Source: Deltaproteobacteria bacterium
Lineage (GTDB): Bacteria; Desulfobacterota; JADFXK01
Direction: 5' to 3'
Assembly: GCA_015233295.1 (NCBI GenBank)
Contig: JADFYC010000173.1
Coordinates: 1 to 7,320 of the forward strand
Length of the DNA: 7,320 nucleotides
Part shown: piece after piece, positions 1 to 6,087 of the stretch
How the letters are laid out: the number at the start of each line of letters is the position of its first letter
How positions within the stretch are numbered: position 1 is the stretch's first letter
Position numbers and translations under genes: made by a program
The notes under the pieces: model-generated
Seen by the model: the letters and a program-made list of their open reading frames with translations, nothing else
The model's database searches: none
What the model was told of the DNA's origin: nothing

Positions 1-567
1 AGGTGATTGGACAGGTGATTGGACAGGTGATTGGACAGCAGTATGGGCAGGTGGTCGGCCAGATGGATGGACTGGTGGTGGTTCAATCGGTGGCTCTGGT
101 GGATGGTCAGTAGGATGGGCAGCAGGTCTGGCAGGTGAATTGGCAGTAGGATGGATAGCAGGATGGGCAGGTGGTTGCTTATGTGGATGGATAGCAGGAT
201 GGCCATGTAGCCTTGCAGGTGGATGGGCAGGCGGTCGGCCACCTGGATTGACAGCCGAATGAACAGGTGATTGGTCATGTGGCTGGACTGGTGGTGGTTC
301 AATCGGTGGCTCAGGTGGATGGATAGCAGGATGCGGGTGGTCGGCCAGATGGTTGCCCAGGTGATTGGACAGGTGATTGGACAGCAGTATGGGCAGGTGG
401 TCGGCCAGATGGTTGCCCAGGTGATTGGACAGGTGATTGGACAGCAGTATGGGCAGGTGGTCGGCCAGGTGAATTGGCAGGGCGGCGTTAAGCAGGATGG
501 CCATGTAGCCTTGCAGGTGGATGGGCTGGCGGTCGGTCAGGTGGATGGGCAGGCGCCGCGTCCGGCC
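1..567. repeat. 12-bp degenerate tandem array (array 1), truncated at left window edge
   Basis: Nearly the whole stretch can be cut into 12-base units resembling AGGTGGATGGAC, for example AGGTGATTGGAC three times at the start, then AGCAGTATGGGC and AGGTGGTCGGCC. Larger blocks recur in multiples of 12. A 36-bp block occurs at 61-96 and 277-312. A 48-bp block at 193-240 recurs at 491-538 with 46 of 48 matches. A 60-bp block is duplicated in tandem at 336-468. The plus strand is strongly G-rich with GG every few bases. The phase is kept almost throughout, with one 22-bp double unit near 325-346. Reading frames stay open only because the unit rarely creates stops, and no frame runs through. No gene is supported here. 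The array begins before the window, so its full size is unknown. Confidence 0.93.
336..468. repeat. 60-bp tandem duplication inside array 1
   Basis: Bases 336-408 and 396-468 are identical over 73 positions at a period of 60, which is five 12-base units. The repeated block holds AGATGGTTGCCC, AGGTGATTGGAC twice, AGCAGTATGGGC and AGGTGGTCGGCC. Perfect identity among otherwise diverged units points to a recent expansion, by slippage or unequal crossover in whole units. Confidence 0.9.
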
Positions 568-590
568 TAAGCTGTGGGACATCGGCGACG

Positions 591-1907
591 TTACCCGGAA
601 ATCTCTCCTTCACCCAAAGGCTGCCCGGATGTTTCAGACTGCTCGGCCACCTCCATGATCTTCTGGACGGGTATGCCCCGGTAGATCAGCTCCACCATCC
701 GGGTCATGGCCGGATGGACGTAATGATAGAATTTTTTAAATCCTTCGCAGAGGTAGTTTAATCCGGATTCTCCGTCGGGAGATGTGGCGAAGCGATGTTT
801 GGGGCATCCGCCGCGGCAGGCAAAAAGGAGTTCGCATCCGCGGCAATATCCGGGAAGGGCGGTTTCCTTTGATGCGCCGAAAGCGATCTGTTGGGTTGAC
901 TGGACCATTTCTTTTAACCCGCGCTCAAGAATATTTCCCAGGCGAAAAACCGGGTACATGAAATGGTCGCAGGAAAAAATATCGCCGTTGTGCTCCAATA
1001 TCAGGTTCCCCCCGCAGCGGGGAGCGAGATAGCACACACCAGGGGCGACCCCGGCCCAGGCGCCCAGGGTCCATTCGAAATTCATGACAAAGATCCGGCC
1101 GACATCATTTCTTATCCACTCCTGGAAGACCTGGATGAGGAATTCACCATACTGGGTCGGCTCGACACTCCAGGGGGTCACGGTGGTCGACTTCTCTTCG
1201 TGGGTGAGAGACGGCGGCGCGGCCAGAGAGATTCCCAAGTTTTCCGCTTCTGAATCGGTCTCCCGTTCCACGATAGGGATAAATTGGATAAACTGCACCC
1301 CTTGTTGCCTGAAAAAACGGTACACTTCCAGGGGATGCGTTGCGCTTTGGCTATTTATGGTGGCCAGAACGTTTACTTCCACGCCATATCTTTGCATCAT
1401 CCGCAGCTTATCTAAAACCCTGGCGCAGGTTGGTCGGCCGTCCTTGTCCAGGCGAAAGGCATCGTGAACCGCCTCGGGACCATCCAGGCTCAATCCCACC
1501 AGAAACTTGTTCCTGGACAGAAAAGCACACCAGGCCTCATCGAGCAGCGTTCCATTGGTCTGAAGCGTATTGGAAATCTGTTTTCCCTGACCATATTTCT
1601 GTTGAAGATCCAGGGCCCGCTGGAAAAAATCAACCCCCAGCACAGTCGGTTCTCCACCCTGCCAGTCGAATACGACGGCTGACCCAGGCTGGGATTCGAT
1701 ATATTCTCTGGTGTAGGTCTCAAGGACTTCGTCAGACATGCGGAACATCGTATTGGCAGGGAAAAATGTCTTTTTCTCACGATAAAAACAATATCCGCAA
1801 CGGAGATTGCAGGACGGACCAGCGGGCTTGGCCATAAGGTGAAAGCCCTGTGGCAGAGGACCATCGTGATCAGAGGCTTTCCGATTAATTTTGTTGTTAT
1901 CGGCCAT
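591..1907 (-). CDS. anaerobic sulfatase-maturating enzyme (radical SAM, SPASM type)
   Basis: This is a 438-residue cytoplasmic radical SAM protein that oxidises the active-site Cys of a sulfatase to formylglycine. The SAM-cluster motif CNLRCGYCFY is at residues 33-42 (C33, C37, C40), followed by the GGEP motif at 84-87. The two auxiliary [4Fe-4S] clusters have the expected cysteines: C292, C298 and C313, then C355, C358, C364, C368 and C387. Their spacing is almost that of the characterised clostridial enzyme. D314, directly after C313, matches the proposed general base. The protein is longer than the roughly 370-residue clostridial enzyme, with extra residues at both ends. The gene lies 29 bp downstream of the sulfatase stop, so co-transcription is likely. 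The start is not firm: AAAAGG lies about 15 bases upstream, rather far, and Met25 is an alternative before the conserved region. No U-tract terminator is seen before the repeat array that follows. An activase for another radical SAM-modified peptide is possible but less likely given the neighbour. Confidence 0.93.
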   Translation of the reverse strand: MADNNKINRKASDHDGPLPQGFHLMAKPAGPSCNLRCGYCFYREKKTFFPANTMFRMSDEVLETYTREYIESQPGSAVVFDWQGGEPTVLGVDFFQRALDLQQKYGQGKQISNTLQTNGTLLDEAWCAFLSRNKFLVGLSLDGPEAVHDAFRLDKDGRPTCARVLDKLRMMQRYGVEVNVLATINSQSATHPLEVYRFFRQQGVQFIQFIPIVERETDSEAENLGISLAAPPSLTHEEKSTTVTPWSVEPTQYGEFLIQVFQEWIRNDVGRIFVMNFEWTLGAWAGVAPGVCYLAPRCGGNLILEHNGDIFSCDHFMYPVFRLGNILERGLKEMVQSTQQIAFGASKETALPGYCRGCELLFACRGGCPKHRFATSPDGESGLNYLCEGFKKFYHYVHPAMTRMVELIYRGIPVQKIMEVAEQSETSGQPLGEGEISG

Positions 1908-1936
1908 ATCGCGAATGAATTACCTTTTCGGAGTGA

Positions 1937-3868
1937 TTAGCTGGTCCGGCTGAGCATAGAAGTTTCCTGTTTGGCCAGATCCATTTTCAACTGCTTGTTT
2001 TTCAACCTCAGTTCATCTGTTGTCATACCAGGCACGGTCACGTCGGCTCGCACCTCCCCGGTCCTGTAATCAACCAGATTTGTTTGTTCAATTGGATCCG
2101 TTTTCAGGCAATAAAGTTCCCATTCATCCGGCTCAACCGCTTTGGGGTCCACATATCGGGCGATCTTCCAGTCTCCGGTGCACAGGGCTCTGACGTTGTT
2201 GGGCTGTCTAACCGACCCTGGGACCAAGGGATATCCCTTTTTAATCGTCGCGTTGACGTTGGCCAGAAATATGTTGTATTGTTCTATTGTCTTATCAGAA
2301 GGATTGGCGCCATGTTCCGTTATCGTATCATTAGTCACAAAAAGAACGCCGGTCCGTGGTGCTCCGTCAGGCCCGATGATGTCCCCCGTGCTTTCACCCT
2401 TAATATGAGACGACAGGTCGGCTCCCACAAACGCTTTGACCACGGATTTGCCATAGATGGTTTCCATCATGCCTCGCACCTGGGCTAGATCATATCCGGC
2501 CAGGGCCAACAACGTCGGGGCCAGATCAATCGAGCTGGTGGGTTGCAGGACTTCCCTCATTTGCAATTTATTTTTGTTTACCAGGGGGGAGGAAACAACC
2601 ATCGGCACTCGGATCACTTCTTGATAGGCGTTATGCCACTTCTGAATCATGCCACCATGTGCTCCAGCCACTTCGCCATGATCAGCCAGGAAAACGACGA
2701 TTGTATTTTCGGTCAGGCCGTTGTCATCCAGGGCTTGCAACACCCGGTGCATCTGCAGATCCTCAAGATAATGGCAATAGGCATAGAACTGGTTATAAGC
2801 CAGGGACCAGGCGGCCGCGTAGTCACCCTGAAGTTGGAATGGTAAAGGTGAGGGGAGCAGATTGGACTCAACAATTGATTTCATCATAAGTCCATACTTG
2901 AGGGAGTACTCTTTCTGACACTGGGGCTTTGCGTCCAGAGACTCGCTAAAGGTCCGCGGCAGAGAGAAGTTGTCTTGAGGGAAACCGCCTGGGTTCAGGT
3001 TTACCGAAAGTCCATCGGGATTCGGGAGGCTTTTATCCCCCTTGGCGGGATTTGGCGGAGGAGGGGGAAAATCGACCCACGGAACAACGCCTTGTTTGTT
3101 GGGCAGTTGCCAGTTTATCGGCCAAGAGCTGCAGTCATGGGGATCTACCAGCGAGGCGACGGCCAGCCATGGAACATTGGAGTTGTCCTTTCCCTTACCG
3201 TCAAGAAAGCCCACGACGTTGTCAGTGAATCCGACATCGCGATAGACTCCCAGATTGTAAGAGGTTCCGCCATGAGGCTCGGGATATGAACTCCCCCAAT
3301 CTGAAAACCCCCAGGGCTCAAGATAATCAGGTCCCTTGGGGTCGGATACGTGCCATTTTCCAAAATAATGAGTGGTATAACCGACGGATCGAAACCAATC
3401 GCCAATTGTCGGTGTGCCTGCGGGGTCAAGCCAGGGTACCTCGCCGGCTGACTTAAAAGCCCCATCCGTTTGGTCAACCCCGGTTATATTTGAATATTGA
3501 CCGGTCATGATGCACGCCCGGCTCGGTACGCAGGCAGAAGAGGCGGTATGGTGTTGTCTTAAGACCACGGCGTTTTGCCGCAACCGCAAGAGACCGGGAA
3601 AAAACCGGGCGTATGCATTATCAGGAGAAAGCGGCTGAAAACCAACAATCTCGCTTAATCCTTGGGCCATACCCTCATTGGGTCCATATCCTGGCGGTGG
3701 AGTCCGCATTTGATCCACCATGAGCAATAATATGTTCGGACTGCTCGAATTAAGCTTAGAAGAATCGGAAGAACATGAGGAGAGTGCGCCAATAGCTCCG
3801 GTGAGCGCCGCGGCGGCCAGAATTTTGGGTGGCGTGCTGAGAAATTCTCTGCGGGTTATCTTCTTCAT
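1937..3868 (-). CDS. Tat-exported Cys-type sulfatase (probable lipoprotein)
   Basis: This 643-residue sulfatase hydrolyses a sulfate ester; the substrate cannot be read from the sequence. The N-terminus has a twin-arginine motif TRREFL (5-10), an Ala-rich hydrophobic stretch and a lipobox-like LSSC ending at C32, so export by Tat and lipid anchoring are likely. The sulfatase signature CVPSRACIMTG starts at C113, the residue converted to formylglycine, with R117. Other expected active-site or metal residues are D52 (MVDQM), K171 and H173 (FGKWH), H244 (DPHD), D396-H397 (ADHGE) and K410. The C-terminal WELYCLKTDP block is typical of the family. The region around residues 265-290 is Pro-rich, with five prolines in a row. 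Cysteine at the active site matches the anaerobic activase encoded just downstream. A Tat route fits, since maturation needs cytoplasmic iron-sulfur chemistry before export. A good ribosome binding site supports this start. Confidence 0.95.
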   Translation of the reverse strand: MKKITRREFLSTPPKILAAAALTGAIGALSSCSSDSSKLNSSSPNILLLMVDQMRTPPPGYGPNEGMAQGLSEIVGFQPLSPDNAYARFFPGLLRLRQNAVVLRQHHTASSACVPSRACIMTGQYSNITGVDQTDGAFKSAGEVPWLDPAGTPTIGDWFRSVGYTTHYFGKWHVSDPKGPDYLEPWGFSDWGSSYPEPHGGTSYNLGVYRDVGFTDNVVGFLDGKGKDNSNVPWLAVASLVDPHDCSSWPINWQLPNKQGVVPWVDFPPPPPNPAKGDKSLPNPDGLSVNLNPGGFPQDNFSLPRTFSESLDAKPQCQKEYSLKYGLMMKSIVESNLLPSPLPFQLQGDYAAAWSLAYNQFYAYCHYLEDLQMHRVLQALDDNGLTENTIVVFLADHGEVAGAHGGMIQKWHNAYQEVIRVPMVVSSPLVNKNKLQMREVLQPTSSIDLAPTLLALAGYDLAQVRGMMETIYGKSVVKAFVGADLSSHIKGESTGDIIGPDGAPRTGVLFVTNDTITEHGANPSDKTIEQYNIFLANVNATIKKGYPLVPGSVRQPNNVRALCTGDWKIARYVDPKAVEPDEWELYCLKTDPIEQTNLVDYRTGEVRADVTVPGMTTDELRLKNKQLKMDLAKQETSMLSRTS

Positions 3869-3872
3869 AATA

Positions 3873-3881
3873 CTTCCTTCC
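3873..3881 (-). promoter_or_regulatory. ribosome binding site of the sulfatase gene
   Basis: On the minus strand GGAAGGAAG lies 4 bases before the ATG at 3868, with further A/G upstream. It supports the Met that begins the twin-arginine leader as the start. Confidence 0.7.
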
Positions 3882-3902
3882 TGTTCGCAAGGTACTTATG
3901 TC

Positions 3903-3937
3903 ACAATATTGTAAATTTGATAATTACTTTAGGTTAA
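3903..3937 (-). promoter_or_regulatory. candidate promoter with palindromic operator for the sulfatase-activase pair
   Basis: The 65-bp gap before the sulfatase gene is markedly AT-rich. On the minus strand TTAACC (3932-3937) and TACAAT (3908-3913) are 18 bases apart, giving a weak -35 and a good -10. The perfect palindrome ACAATATTGT at 3903-3912 overlaps the -10 box, a usual position for a repressor site. The -35 overlaps the stop codon of the upstream gene. If the promoter is not used, the sulfatase would be read from the ATPase promoter. Confidence 0.35.
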
Positions 3938-4611
3938 GAATCATCGGCCTGCTCCGATTGTGGCAAAAACAAGCGTTTCAGCCAGGACATGAGAACGTCC
4001 ACCTGGGGCACATCGGGATCAAGATACCGGGCCGTAATGGCCGTTCCCAAGGATTTTCCCGGCTTCTCCTGCCAGGCCAGCCAGGTGTGCATGACGGCTT
4101 TTGGTTCGGCCAATGAACCAAAGAGCCGGGCGCCTTCCGGAATGGCCGCAACGCTGGATGTGACGTGCTCGAAAAGTGGTGATCCTGCAGGCACCAGGAA
4201 ACGCAAAAAGTCCTCCAAAATGCCTTCCGTCCGGTTATCTGGCATTATCCAGATACCCACTCGCGGCAAAAACTTGCCAGCCTGGGAGTCAATAATGTGG
4301 GGAAGAATTGTCCCCTCAGGAGCGGGATTGTCCGGCACGTCCTCATATCCCGCGCCAATAAGCCGGTCTCTCATAGACCGCCAGCGTGCCGCTATGTCCG
4401 TATCCGCATCGACGACCACCCCGACAATACCGCCAGGGCCGTTAGCTTTCACCTGAACAGGAATATCCTTCAAGAGCCGGTCAACCCCTGTGAGCTGTTT
4501 GACTTCGAGCGGTATGTTTTCGAACCGCGGCCAACCTCGCTCAGTGCACAAGTGTTTGAGGACATGTTCGTCGTCAGGGCCCTCGACCAGAAGGATTTTT
4601 TTATCAGCCAT
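3934..4611 (-). CDS. DUF3226 family protein, Toprim-like
   Basis: This 225-residue protein is probably cytoplasmic, with no signal peptide. It has the marks of a Toprim fold. An N-terminal strand carries the conserved glutamate in LLVEGPDDEHV (E10, with D13 and D14), and a second strand ends in VVVDADTD (D68, D70, D72). Both are acidic metal-binding positions as in OLD nucleases and topoisomerases. The C-terminal HTWLAWQEKPG stretch (175-185) resembles DUF3226 proteins. The biochemical function of that family is not established to my knowledge; metal-dependent nuclease activity is inference. The ATG at 4611 is chosen because a TTG five codons further up would use the ribosome binding site itself as coding sequence. 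The ATG lies one base after the TGA of the ATPase gene, so translation is probably coupled and the two proteins likely work as partners. Confidence 0.85.
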   Translation of the reverse strand: MADKKILLVEGPDDEHVLKHLCTERGWPRFENIPLEVKQLTGVDRLLKDIPVQVKANGPGGIVGVVVDADTDIAARWRSMRDRLIGAGYEDVPDNPAPEGTILPHIIDSQAGKFLPRVGIWIMPDNRTEGILEDFLRFLVPAGSPLFEHVTSSVAAIPEGARLFGSLAEPKAVMHTWLAWQEKPGKSLGTAITARYLDPDVPQVDVLMSWLKRLFLPQSEQADDS

Positions 4612-4612
4612 T

Positions 4613-5761
4613 TCAGCGAACCTCAATGTGGTCGAGGGTGACCACGGCCATTTCGTCTTTGCTGAACAGGGTCGGGATGATGTCCTGGCCGCGGCGAGAT
4701 AAGCGGATCAGCACCCCTTCCTCCGGGACCTCACTCGCCGCCTGCTGGAACGCCTCTATGGCATCCCAACTGTGCGAAGTGGCCACCACTTGGATATCCA
4801 GGTCGACGGCCAGTTTGAAGATGATCCGCCAGGCATCCGCTTGAACCGTGTGGTGCAAGCCGTTCTCAAACTCGTCGATCAGGAGCAATCCACCTTTAGC
4901 GTTGACCAGAGACAGGATGATGCCGAAAAGACGGTTCACCCCGTCACCAAATGAACGCAGGGGAACCGGCCGGGAAATGCCCGCGGCGCGGACTATGGCG
5001 GTCCGGGTCGGCCGTGAACCTGCGCCTCCGACCATAGAAACGCCTGATATCTCGGGATCGATAATTCGCAGAGCCGCAACCACGTCCTTTTCGTTATCCG
5101 AAAGGGCAATCTTGTCCCACAGCGGCCCGAGAGCGGTCGTTCGTTCCCCTCCGTAGGGACTGACAAACAAACATGGGATAGGCTGTTCATCGATCTCCGA
5201 CCGCAGTGTGCGGCGCGAGTACGCATAACGCTGCATTAATTCCAGCAGGACAATTTGGCCTTTGTTGCTCGTTGCAATGATCAACGCAGGTACTATCTCC
5301 TGGACCAACGCAGGTACTATCTTCTGCTCATCCGAAGGATGCAATGGCTGGGGAATGAGTTTCCTGGACCCGTCCGGTTGTCGTTCCTCGGTGACCCAAT
5401 CCGGTTGCAGAGATAGGTTCATGGGATGTGACCCGCCGGTGGCCGCGATGACTATGGGCGCAAGCTTGGCGGAGAACCGGGGGAAGCCGGGGAACAGGCT
5501 GGATAACTGAAATAAACCATCTGCGTCCAACGGCGGGGTCGACTCTCCCGTCTCTCCCATGTCTTCCTCTCGAGACCGGAGGATGTCGTAGATGACGGAC
5601 GGTGAACCCTCGGAGGCCAGAAGGCGAATGGCTTCCAGGACCGAGGATTTCCCGGTGTTGTTTCGCCCCGTCAGCAGGTTGACCCGGCCCAGACCGTCAA
5701 TCTTGAGTTGTCGAATCGCCCTGAATTGCTTGATTTCCAGGACGTTGAATTTAAGAGCCAT
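4613..5761 (-). CDS. AAA_15/OLD-like ABC-type ATPase
   Basis: This 382-residue cytoplasmic ATPase has the SMC/ABC-type head arrangement seen in OLD-family proteins, but no Toprim domain of its own. The N-terminal FNVLEIKQFRAI block is typical of the family. Walker A GRNNTGKS is at 32-39. The signature-like LRSFGDGVNRL (268-278) is followed by Walker B LLLIDEFENG (292-301, D296 and E297) and a conserved His in VVATSHSWDA (H330). The middle region (about 60-230) is less conserved and contains an 8-residue tandem duplication (IVPAL twice, 147-162). The start at 5761 has GGAAGGAA 6 bases upstream. A longer frame opening at TTG 5860 begins exactly in the -35 box of the promoter and is rejected. 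The next gene, encoding a Toprim-like DUF3226 protein, follows after 1 base. Together they resemble a split OLD nuclease, as in AriA/AriB of PARIS, where the second protein is DUF4435 instead. A defence role is inferred. Confidence 0.88.
   Translation of the reverse strand: MALKFNVLEIKQFRAIRQLKIDGLGRVNLLTGRNNTGKSSVLEAIRLLASEGSPSVIYDILRSREEDMGETGESTPPLDADGLFQLSSLFPGFPRFSAKLAPIVIAATGGSHPMNLSLQPDWVTEERQPDGSRKLIPQPLHPSDEQKIVPALVQEIVPALIIATSNKGQIVLLELMQRYAYSRRTLRSEIDEQPIPCLFVSPYGGERTTALGPLWDKIALSDNEKDVVAALRIIDPEISGVSMVGGAGSRPTRTAIVRAAGISRPVPLRSFGDGVNRLFGIILSLVNAKGGLLLIDEFENGLHHTVQADAWRIIFKLAVDLDIQVVATSHSWDAIEAFQQAASEVPEEGVLIRLSRRGQDIIPTLFSKDEMAVVTLDHIEVR
4621..4624 (-). promoter_or_regulatory. ribosome binding site deciding the DUF3226 start
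   Basis: GAGG on the minus strand lies 9 bases upstream of the ATG at 4611 and inside the last codons of the ATPase gene. The overlapping TTG at 4624-4626 is in frame but has no separate site of its own, so the ATG is preferred. Confidence 0.6.
5282..5329. repeat. 24-bp in-frame tandem duplication within the ATPase gene
   Basis: CAACGCAGGTACTATCT occurs at 5282-5298 and 5306-5322, a period of 24 with 21 of 24 positions matching. In the protein it gives KIVPALVQ followed by EIVPALII. It lies outside the nucleotide-binding motifs. Confidence 0.85.
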
Positions 5762-5767
5762 GTGGTG

Positions 5768-5775
5768 TTCCTTCC
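5768..5775 (-). promoter_or_regulatory. ribosome binding site of the ATPase gene
   Basis: GGAAGGAA on the minus strand is 6 bases before the ATG at 5761. A small hairpin (CATGG, 9-base loop, CCATG) lies directly upstream and partly adjoins the site, so it could modulate access; that last point is inference. Confidence 0.7.
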
Positions 5776-5831
5776 ATGGTGTCGGATGCCATGACCACGG
5801 CGCGCTTGCGCTACAACCGGTACGGCATATG

Positions 5832-5860
5832 ACTATAAGAAAAAACGTCTTAATCGTCAA
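5832..5860 (-). promoter_or_regulatory. sigma-70-type promoter of the ATPase-DUF3226 operon
   Basis: On the minus strand TTGACG (5855-5860) and TATAGT (5832-5837) are separated by exactly 17 bases, each matching five of six consensus positions. The spacer is AT-rich with a run of six T. Transcription would start near 5825 and give a leader of about 60 bases before the ATG at 5761. It is the best promoter match that I noticed in the window. Confidence 0.72.
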
Positions 5861-5898
5861 CCCGTAAATCGCCGGGATGGTCGGAAGAAAAATCCCGC

Positions 5899-6078
5899 AG
5901 GATGAGGAGGTGGTCGGTCAGTCGGATGCCCAGGTGATCGGTCGGATGAATGGGGTCATGTGGATGGACTGGTGGTGGTTCAACAGGTGGCTCGTGTGAA
6001 TGGACAGCAGGATCATCAGCCGGCCTGCCAGTACGTTGTCCATGTGGTTGGACAGCCGGATGGACAGGTAGTTGGCGC
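5899..6078. repeat. second 12-bp tandem array (array 2), same family and orientation as array 1
   Basis: The stretch divides into 12-base units such as AGGTGGTCGGTC, AGTCGGATGCCC, ATGTGGATGGAC, AGCCGGATGGAC and AGGTAGTTGGCG, with small indels near 5947. A 36-bp block at 5958-5993 matches the blocks at 61-96 and 277-312 of array 1, with 33 of 36 positions identical to the latter. The units are more diverged than in array 1 and no recent perfect duplication is seen. It ends in a run of C at about 6078-6083. No open frame of note crosses it. Confidence 0.88.
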
Positions 6079-6087
6079 CCCCCATTT

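Noticed and set aside
202..218. Sigma-54 promoter-like TGGC...TTGC in the array
   Set aside because: The distance between GG and GC is 12 bases instead of the required 10, and the match recurs with the repeat (also near 500), so it comes from the array composition.
1..567. CRISPR array
   Set aside because: Units are 12 bases, contiguous and degenerate, with no constant-length unique spacers and no cas genes nearby.
271..570. Open frame of 99 codons with VIGQ/VVGQ repeats in array 1
   Set aside because: It starts at TTG with no ribosome binding site, changes 12-bp phase through the 2-base irregularity near 330, and is open only because the repeat unit rarely yields stops. Other frames of the array are also open in parts.
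1084..1467. Plus-strand open frames overlapping the activase, sulfatase, DUF3226 and ATPase genes (for example this one and 3989-4456)
   Set aside because: They are complementary-strand shadows of genes with clear catalytic motifs. Their translations are Arg/Ser/Pro-rich and carry no known motif.
4624..4626. TTG as the start of the DUF3226 gene
   Set aside because: The TTG overlaps the GAGG that serves the ATG at 4611, and the extra five residues precede the first conserved strand.
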